Source: Zoroaster sp. YZ-2022 (lineage: Eukaryota > Echinodermata > Asteroidea > Forcipulatida > Zoroasteridae). From it: a stretch of 64,000 bases of DNA. Where the stretch lies: assembly GCA_029582265.1 (NCBI GenBank), contig CM055837.1, positions 17,699,967-17,763,966 on the forward strand. Reading direction: 5' to 3'. Under the pieces are notes generated by a model that ran no database searches, was not told the origin of the DNA, and saw only the letters and a program-made list of their open reading frames with translations. The first letter of the stretch is position 1, and every line of letters begins with the position of its first letter. A program made the position numbers and the translations under genes. Of the stretch, positions 56,607 to 64,000 are shown in pieces.

Positions 56607-56686
56607 GTGGCTTCAATATTATGTGGCTTCAATATTATGTGGCTTCAATATTATGTGGCTTCAATATTATGTGGCTTCAATATTAT
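56607..56686. repeat. 16-bp tandem repeat, 5 copies
   Basis: GTGGCTTCAATATTAT repeated five times without change. Confidence 0.97.
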
Positions 56687-56754
56687 AGAGTTGTTTGGGG
56701 GTAATTGGAACCGAAAATGGAAACGGGACAGTCCCGGCATAGTGTTACTTTTAA

Positions 56755-57063
56755 CCCTCCTACTATTGCTGCACTTTAGTGGGAAGTTGCTATAGAAGTC
56801 AAAACCAGTCAACTGCTTGTTTTGACTGTTGACCCAAATGTGCACAAAGGGGCAATTTTGACTGGTTTTTACTGTCATTTGACCACCCTCAACAATACCA
56901 GACAATGCTTTTACCAGTCAAAAACAGTCGACTCATTTTGATCTGTAAATGTACTTACTATACACATAAAATTTGAAAGTGTTTGACCTTTAAGTGCACT
57001 AGATATACCTTGGTAAGTATATCAACATTTTGACTGATTTTGACCCTTGTAGTAGTAGGAGGG
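56755..57063. mobile_element. CCCTCCTAC-ended TTAA MITE, copy 2
   Basis: TTAA then CCCTCCTACTATTGCTGC on the left; GTAGTAGTAGGAGGG then TTTTAA on the right. It is collinear with 44038-44350 at high identity. Confidence 0.9.
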
Positions 57064-57069
57064 TTTTAA

Positions 57070-57712
57070 AGGGAAGGTACTATTTTGGAAATTACCAGAT
57101 TGTCAAATTAACGAATTATCATCAAACATGACATGGTGTACTGTCAGGCCAACAATAAAGTCTATGGTTTCTGGTCATAGGTTGGCTTCAAAATCGACTT
57201 CAAAATTTAATTATTTGTTTAAAAATCTGTTTGTTTTTGCCAACCAAGCAGTGAAAGACCGTACGTGATACATGTATACGTGGTTATTGGAACCAGACCA
57301 ATTTTCCACAAAGTATGGTGGCTAAGAGTGTCCTCACTAATCGGGCAAACGTCCATACCCCCTGTTTGAAAAATTAGTTTAAAACACAGCACGGCAGAAT
57401 TCCAATCGATCCAGCAATGATGACTCAATTGGACTGTCGTTTCATAGCAAAAAAATAATAATAATAAATACAAATAAATAAATAAAAAAATGCCGACGCG
57501 CGGGTCTGAGGCGACGCTAGCGTAGACCAGTACACGTATCAATTATCCTTATAAATGATTTTGTCGGTTTATTCTCGAGTTGTAGTCCTTTTCTCGCAGA
57601 CGACAGCATCTATTGTGATGAAAGATTCACATGTTAGTTGTATGATATCTATTTCTTGAAAACTAGAGAATTGAAATGAACGTACCATTACCAAATATGA
57701 GGTACGTTCCCT
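57070..57712. mobile_element. AGGGAAGGTAC-type TTAA MITE, long copy
   Basis: TTAA at 57066-57069 then AGGGAAGGTACTATTTTGGA; the right end reads GAGGTACGTTCCCT then TTAA at 57713-57716. The interior differs from 41437-41926 in its middle. It abuts the neighbouring CCCTCC element with only TTT between. Confidence 0.75.
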
Positions 57713-57716
57713 TTAA

Positions 57717-58307
57717 GTTTATTTTAATGCATTCTTCGTCAATCGTCGCAGAAATCGCTCAGTCGTAAGCACGGAATGATCCGTGACGTGAATTAATACT
57801 TCAGTAGAGAGGCAGAAATTTTAAAATTTGATGAGAAGCCGATAATATAACTGCAACGCTAAACTGAAAGCCAACGAACACTTTTGGTCAAATGTATGTA
57901 ACTGCATCTGTACATAACTGCATCTGTACATTATAATAATACAGAACATTTAAATTTATTTATATGTATATCATGTGGAAATTTATCCATTTAATTTCTT
58001 TTCTAAACCTTTTCTAAGAAAATGTCAGTATGTAAGACGGTACAACTCATTTAAAGTGGAATTATGTAATTGGCAATTCCTGATCAAAACATTCTCCAAA
58101 GGCTACTTTGATAATCAGTTGGTCAAGATCCTAATCCTCCTGAAAAAAAAAATATTTTGTCTGACGAGAACAAAATAATTATGCGCATTTTCAAAGAGTT
58201 GCCAACTTTATCTTGAGAAATTACCTTTTCACAGATTTAGGCCTATCATGACTTAGACATCCCATTGAGGTAAAACTTTTACATTTTGGTTGTTTATCTT
58301 GATTCAA
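57717..58307. other. unassigned AT-rich DNA
   Basis: No gene is seen. The last 50 bp (TTTTGGTTGTTTATCTTGAT) lead into the array. Confidence 0.4.
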
Positions 58308-58935
58308 AAAGAGTAAGCATACTCATAGAAGCAGTTTTGCTTTTGCCAACATTACCAATGATACCTTCCCTTCAATGTATATCTTGATTCAAAGAGAGTA
58401 AGCATACTCATAGAAGCAGTTTTGCCAACATTACCAATGTTGTGCCTTCCCTTCAATGTATATCTTGATTCCAAGAGAGTAAGCATACTCACAGAAGCAG
58501 TTTGCTAACATTACCAATGCTGTACCTTCCCTTCAATGTATATCTTGATTCAGAGAGAGAGTAAGCATACTCATTTTGCCAACATCACCAATGTTGTACC
58601 GTCCCATCAATACATATCTTGATTCAGAGAGAGTAAGCATACTCATAGAAGCGGTTTTGCCAACATTACCAATGTTGTACCGTCCCATCAATATATATCT
58701 TGATTCAGAGAGAGTAAGCATACTCATAGAAGCGGTTTTGCCAACATTACCAATGTTGTACCGTCCCATCAATGTATATCTTGATTCAAAGAGAGTAAGC
58801 ATACTCATAGAATCATTTTTGCCAAACTTACCAATGTTGTATACCTTCCCTTCAATGTATATCTTGATGCAAAGAGAGTAAGCATACTCATAGAAGCAGT
58901 TTTGCCAACATTACCAATGCTGTACCATCCCTTGA
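58308..58935. repeat. 81-bp tandem array, about 7.5 copies
   Basis: Same unit as the other arrays. A subset (58585-58800) shares variants such as CCGTCCCATCAATA and GATTCAGAGAGAG, showing local homogenisation within the array. Confidence 0.94.
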
Positions 58936-58989
58936 ATCTTTTCCAGGCATTTGTATACATAATTATATACAAACTTCCCTTGTAATTTG

Positions 58990-59400
58990 TGTATTATATG
59001 ACGACGAAACGTCGAATTTACAAGCCCGCTTTTTTCAGAGTCACCATGTGGAAGAAGGTGTAACTCGCAAACTAGTCCAACTGCCTCTTCCCTATACACA
59101 GTCTCCTCCTTTAATAATACGACATGAGCAGGAGACTAAGGAGAAGAGGCAGACGGACTGACGCAAACTAACTCATATCATTCCCAACATTACCAATGAT
59201 ATAAGTTTTGAGGCTTTGCGTGGTGAAATATCGATATCGTTTCGGTTTGCGGTAACACCATGTGTTTATCTCAACTAACGCGAAGCTGAGGTACAGGTTC
59301 TGAAAAGAACCTTATCGCACAACTCGTATCTCAACCTTCGTTAAGTGAGAAAGGTTCAAGGGAGAACCAATGTCGGGCAACTCGTTTTTCTCTACTTTCT
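58990..59400. mobile_element. retroelement-like fragments
   Basis: GACGACGAAACGTCGAATTT at 58999 and TTTGCGGTAACACCATGTG, GGTTCTGAAAAGAACCTTAT, ATGTCGGGCAACTCG at 59250-59390 match, inverted, the fragments at 43.1-43.3 kb. No boundaries or reverse transcriptase were found. Confidence 0.5.
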
Positions 59401-59656
59401 CTACTTACCAATGATGTATCTTCCCTAAAAGATCCTCTACTAGACATACGATTTTTGGGTAGGAATGGTTGATATTCGACAAAGCAATCAAAAGGCTTAC
59501 ACCTTAACCGATTACAAAATTACTTAAATATAACCTAAAAACTTACTTGTTGCGAAGTTGGTGATGGTACTAAACAACATGAGAAATAATTATATCTGAC
59601 ATGCTGATATTTTGGAGAAAAAGTGAAATGTATTACAAATTTGAAATGGCTGTGAA

Positions 59657-60069
59657 CAAGCTTGAGCGATAACACGATAATATCGAATATCGCGATAACT
59701 TTTTTATTCGATTATGATATCGAGAACCTTTTAAAGTTATCGAGATATCGGCAAATCGCGATTACAAAAAATATATCGCGATAAAAAAAAATCGACATTG
59801 TGAGTCAAGTCAGAAATTTCATGAAAACAAAATTAGGACAGTCTTTTCAGCTTTTGGAAGTGAGAAACAAAAGCGAACTACTTCAGAAGTACATACACGC
59901 TCTGCAAATGAATTTGCGATTTATTGTGATGCTTGTGGTTATCGGCTCTAAAGCAATCCTGCATGAATGAAAAAATAATCATGTAAAAATAAAAATTATA
60001 TTACCGAAAATCGCGATATATGTTTGCCGATATATTGTGGGTGAAAAAAATCGATATCGCCCAAGATTA
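59657..60069. mobile_element. hAT-like MITE, 413 bp, perfect 8-bp TSD
   Basis: GCTGTGAA lies at 59649-59656 and 60070-60077. The tips CAAGCTTGAGCGATAACACG and TCGATATCGCCCAAGATTA are partly mirrored. The interior (GTGAGTCAAGTCAGAAATTT, CTTTTGGAAGTGAGAAACAA) matches 49461-49865 on the other strand. No frame is seen. Confidence 0.9.
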
Positions 60070-60079
60070 GCTGTGAAAA

Positions 60080-61150
60080 ATCTTCTATATTACTATGAGA
60101 ATGAACTCATTCATACAAATCTCTCATTAATATTTACACTCAATAAAATAAGCTGAATTTGTCACTATGGCTTTCTGTACATCTCTCTTGATTCTTATGG
60201 ATGGATGCATTTACAGACATTTTATTTGTGGTGTACGCTGACCTTAGTGAAGATACTTATGTATCGTCCTTCAATGAGATAAAAACGCAAACGAGTCGGT
60301 TTCTGTGATGTCGATTCTCATAAAATATACAAGCTGACGGCCTTCAGAATACCATACAACACGATATCATTTTTTTATGAAGATAGGTATACGTATTTTT
60401 ACTCGGGTCTATTTTTGACAAACAGTGAAGATTTGGCGTACCGGTACTTTTTAATTAAACGACTATGTCTAGAAAATAAACAGAGAATTAGCTGTTGCAA
60501 ACTGAATGAATGTTGTATCCAAACGCCACTTTTTAAGGGTTTATGTTCGAAAGTTTGTTTTTGCATATATCGCTATTCGAATGGATGCACTTGCAGACAT
60601 TTTACCAACATTAAAGAAACGTCATTAATAGTCAAACTGCTTCTAAAAGAATGCTTACTTTCTATGAATCAAGATTAACAATCAACCTGTAACAGTTTCA
60701 GATTATTATGCCGTTGGAAATAATATATTGTACACCAAGAGTTATATATATATCCCAAACATTTTCTGAGAGCTACTTTTTCATAAGATTGTTCGCCGTC
60801 CCTTCCTTGACATATTTCTGGTTACCTTCGTGCCACATTCCCACTGTAAATGGCCCTAAACACGTCGTGCTTCGTGACTATCAATTTGTCATTTATTTAC
60901 ATCAACAAATCAATAATTATAGCTGTACTGAGTATCAAAATGACGCCATGCTTATGAAAAGTTTAAGTTGCATTTCTTCCACTACTCAATCACATCAACA
61001 CGTTACCACATGCGTACACAGAAAGCCTACATGTTCAGTCAAGACTCACCTTATACGTCGCTTATCCTGTCCAGCATTTCAAGTGTACTGTGTGTATATA
61101 TCCAAGTTAATATTATATTTCCATGGTAGCGGTATTGAAATGGTAGTTAT
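60080..61150. other. intergenic DNA; no supported gene
   Basis: A relic of the 81-bp unit is seen near 60590-60680 (TGCTTACTTTCTATGAATCA). The plus-strand frame at 60708-61154 (148 codons) has no recognised domain and ordinary AT-rich composition. Confidence 0.45.
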
Positions 61151-61480
61151 ATAATGTCACTGACAGCCTTGCTGACAAGCACTCGAACCAAACTGGCAGG
61201 AGAATTATATTCCAGCGGACGGCAGCAGCGCAGAGAGTTATGACACGTCTGTCGCGAACATAATTGAAAACCGTTGATGTCACTGATAGCAAGACAAATC
61301 GCAAACTGAAGCCGTATGATGCGTACGGTGTTTTCCGTGTGTACGAGTCGTTGGCAATGCTGCGCATGCACGGTCGGGGATCGTTCAGTGATGTGACGGG
61401 AACTATCTCGTCGGAAGCACAGAGGCTGGCTCGCCGGAGCTAAAGAACACGGTCTCGTCGCATGCAGCGAAACTAAGTGT
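61150..61480. other. GC- and CpG-richer patch
   Basis: GCAGCAGCGCAGAGAG, GACACGTCTGTCGCGAAC, GTGACGGGAACTATCTCGTC and GGCTCGCCGGAGC stand out from the AT-rich surroundings. It could be a promoter or first exon, but no convincing frame or splice donor was identified. Confidence 0.3.
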
Positions 61481-61483
61481 TGT

Positions 61484-61770
61484 TTCTCGGAATTTTCTTG
61501 TCAATTTGTGCAATGGCAAGTGAACGCATTTCATCTGGAGACGAAATCCCTACAGCGTTTTTTTTATATAATTATATGACTGTTGATTTGTTAACCTTTT
61601 CATCAGCTTGCTATAGACAATTCCACACTTTTTCTCGGAATTATCTTGTCAATTTGTGCAATGACAGGTGAACGCATTTCATCAAGAGACGAAATTCTAA
61701 ATTGTATCTATGTTTATTTGTGAACCTTTTCTTGTGAGAGTGCTGTGTTATAGACAATGCCACACTTGGA
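61484..61770. repeat. about 148-bp tandem duplication
   Basis: TTCTCGGAATTTTCTTGTCA at 61484 and TTCTCGGAATTATCTTGTCA at 61632 begin two copies, each with TTTGTGCAATG, GTGAACGCATTTCATC and a TATAGACAATTCCACACTT end. The second copy is more diverged in its middle. Confidence 0.85.
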
Positions 61771-62499
61771 GTTTCTAGTTTCACTAGCATGGATTTCACG
61801 TAAGGCAACACTGTATGCTAACCTCATACAAAATATAACATTTTGTTGTTATGACTCAGTTTGACGTCAGCTACACTTATTTTGCCATCCACTGTTCAAT
61901 AGAGGGCGCTGTAGTAGTGCATATAGTATTATAATCATTGTGTCGCCTTTATTTACCCGTAAAACCTTACATTATTATACATTTATTTCGTATACACCTT
62001 TATATTTATGCAAGAATATGAATGACACTTAGCTAAACCAATGCGTTATGTCGTCTACCATACATAAATATTCATGAGACAGGATTTCATAGTATAATAT
62101 GCATATGCAAATGACGCCAATATACTCGGTATGATGTATATAGTCAGCATGAATATTCATGTACAAATGACGCCGATAGCCTCGTTTTCAGTAGGTTTCT
62201 TGCATAAATGAAAATTTAGAATATATTTTTCTTTCTATATCATTGGTCATTCACCTCAGTCGCTGCACTGTGTAGTGGAATGGAATGTGAGGTGACGTCA
62301 GTTTAGTCAACAGCGCGTGGCGGGAGATCGCTGCAATGGTGCATAACACGTGCAATGTACATTCTCACGGTGTCGCGTGTCCTGGGCTATTATTAGCCCA
62401 GAGATTTACACTTTGACAAACTCCCAGTCACGATTATTCGATACCATTTAATTTTAAGAATGATGTGTGCGGCAATGAGTAAGGGCTGCTGTAAGTTGT
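61771..62499. other. unassigned DNA
   Basis: AAATGACGCCRATA occurs twice (about 62110 and 62166). A small perfect hairpin CTGGGCTATTATTAGCCCAG lies near 62382-62401. No gene. Confidence 0.4.
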
Positions 62500-62652
62500 T
62501 GTATAGAGAACAACAAAATGAGCGCCAAATTCTTCCTAAAGGATTGGGTGTATTTGTTAAATATTGGTTTCGGTAAGCCGGTTAGCAAATTTCTAAACGG
62601 TTAGTGCAGTTTCGGTCGGTTAACCGGTTAACCGCCCACCGTCCCAGCACTA
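62500..62652. mobile_element. GTGCTGGGA-ended hAT-like relic, right half
   Basis: AAATATTGGTTTCGGTAAGC, TTTCGGTCGGTTAACCGGTT and a final TCCCAGCACTA match the relics at 35.3 and 37.8 kb and supply the right tip. Confidence 0.65.
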
Positions 62653-63135
62653 CTCAGATGAGTAAACGCTTTACTTTCCTCTATTCTAACAATAAATACT
62701 GTCACCTCACCCTTTCACAAAGTTTCAATTTTAATTACTTTTGAGTTACTTTTCCAAGTAAACCCTGAACCTCACCTTTGAAGGAATCCCCACAATTGTA
62801 ATTCTGGAGTTGCAGGGTATACATATCTGAAATTTGAAACTCACGTTGCAAAAGATGTTTTCAACAGACTTGATTGTAAAACTTGTTCAATTATCCGTTT
62901 AAATTTCCTGTGCAAGGTCTGAAATCCATTGTTAACAGTGAGGGATGAACTTAGTCAAGGGTCAACACGAACACGTGGGTTCCAGGCCCATAGTACCCCG
63001 AGAAGCTTTAGGCTTCGAACTGTAATCTGAGCCATATATTTTATCATAATATCATAATATTATGGAGAAGTGTCCTCTTATCAGTTTTAAGGGTTACATA
63101 GAATTAATGCAATTTTGTTCAATTTTGTTCAATAT

Positions 63136-63175
<40 letters not shown>

Positions 63176-64000
63176 ATTCATAATTTTAGATTTTTTTTAT
63201 ATTCAGTGGTTAATTGCTTAGTAACTAAAAACGTCATAGAGTCCAAAACAACGTATTTCCATAATTCGAATGTTTTACAGAGTCTACAAAGTGACAACAA
63301 TTCAAAACAAAAAAATGTTTATGAAGAAATGTGTGTTTCAAAAAGAGACTAACTTCCAACGCCGTTTTCTTCAAATGTAAATTTTTGTCTAGTGGGCAAG
63401 TTTCTGACGAAATATGACAATATGGGGGAGGGATTATTTTATTGTTATATAAAACCCTGCAGCACCGCCACCCCCACCCCCTGGGAGTTTGGGCCCCTGT
63501 ATTGACGCACTTGTCTTATTGCATTTACATACTTCGAAAACACACCGTGCGGGAACTTTTACATCGGTATAAATTATCTTCAAAAAGCAATCCAGTACCA
63601 CAAAACACATCATCCTTCAAAAACTGTCATGCATACAAAAGCTGAATTCCCTCCAGGTCGTGAACTTCATCCGCTCGAGCTCGCTTTGAGCCGAAATGAA
63701 ATCTACATTTTAAATTATATGTATCAAAAGATTATATTCCTAACCCAAGGGGGGATTAATAATGTTACGGGTCTAGCTGTTGCAAAACCTGACTGATAAA
63801 AATAATGCAAACTTGTATTCATTTCGTAGACACCCACACAATCGTGTATATAAAACACATCCACACACACGTTTGTGTTACATACCCTATGTGTACATGT
63901 GTGGACATGTAGTTAAGAAAAACACTCTTTAAACCATTGCGATTTGCACTGAAGATTCTTTTTGGAGCGGATTTTTTTCTCTGAATAATCATTTGCGACA
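62653..64000. other. AT-rich DNA; no supported gene
   Basis: A (TTTA)n run lies at 63128-63174. The remaining frames are short and anonymous. The window ends in this stretch. Confidence 0.45.

Larger units (their letters stand above)
56066..56750. mobile_element. hAT-like relic with internal tandem repeats
   Basis: CTGTGCGTTTTTGGTTATTT, GGAACCGGATACCCGAAA on the left and TTGGAACCGAAAATGGAAAC then GGGACAGTCCCGGCATAG on the right correspond to the ends of 15944-16518 and 22656-23124. The interior is replaced by the tandem repeats at 56264 and 56607. Confidence 0.62.

Noticed and set aside
60708..61154. A 148-residue plus-strand frame
   Set aside because: The composition is ordinary AT-rich intergenic, with no domain, no conserved motif and no splice context; length alone is not enough.

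Overview
This is a gene-poor stretch of animal nuclear DNA packed with repeats. It is AT-rich. It has no operons, Shine-Dalgarno sites or prokaryotic gene spacing. It does carry a THAP zinc-finger exon ending in a GTAAGT splice donor, tRNA-derived SINEs with A and B boxes, and many short DNA transposons (MITEs) of TTAA, TA and 8-bp (hAT-like) target classes. It also holds large minisatellites. The mix suits a marine invertebrate, perhaps an echinoderm or another invertebrate deuterostome, but the sequence alone does not fix the species.

Coding content is very small. At about 8.5-8.9 kb on the minus strand lies a compact, GC-richer frame for a 129-residue single-pass membrane protein with a signal peptide. 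It has a TATA-like box upstream, and its family was not recognised. At about 36.3-36.65 kb on the plus strand a THAP-domain exon sits inside a 1.39-kb element with TTAA flanks and AGGTCCTAGGAA inverted tips. It looks like the DNA-binding exon of a decayed Kolobok- or P-like transposase. Most other open frames are by-products of tandem repeats.

Layout: 0-7 kb has satellites, a SINE, a 52-bp minisatellite, TTAA MITEs and the first 81-bp array. 7-13 kb has the membrane-protein gene and more MITEs. 13-24 kb has hairpin elements, hAT-like relics and CAG-rich tandem repeats. 24-35 kb has nested MITEs, an 81-bp array, a full hAT-like copy and a MITE in a TA microsatellite. 35-41 kb has the THAP element, hAT relics and a SINE inside a DNA transposon. 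41-50 kb has nested TTAA elements with a 20-copy 44-bp array and a near-identical TA-type MITE pair. 50-59 kb has GA-rich and 81-bp arrays. 59-64 kb has a hAT-like copy with perfect target duplications, a GC-richer patch and low-complexity DNA.

The main observation is a set of very short palindromic insertions (25-34 bp, CATGGAGGAAGG...CCTTCCTCCATG). Three of them are each flanked by a perfect 7-bp duplication, and one interrupts a repeat whose intact empty site is present elsewhere in the window. A second theme is that unrelated TTAA-type MITEs have each multiplied their own terminal segment (81 bp, 44 bp, about 41 bp) into tandem arrays.
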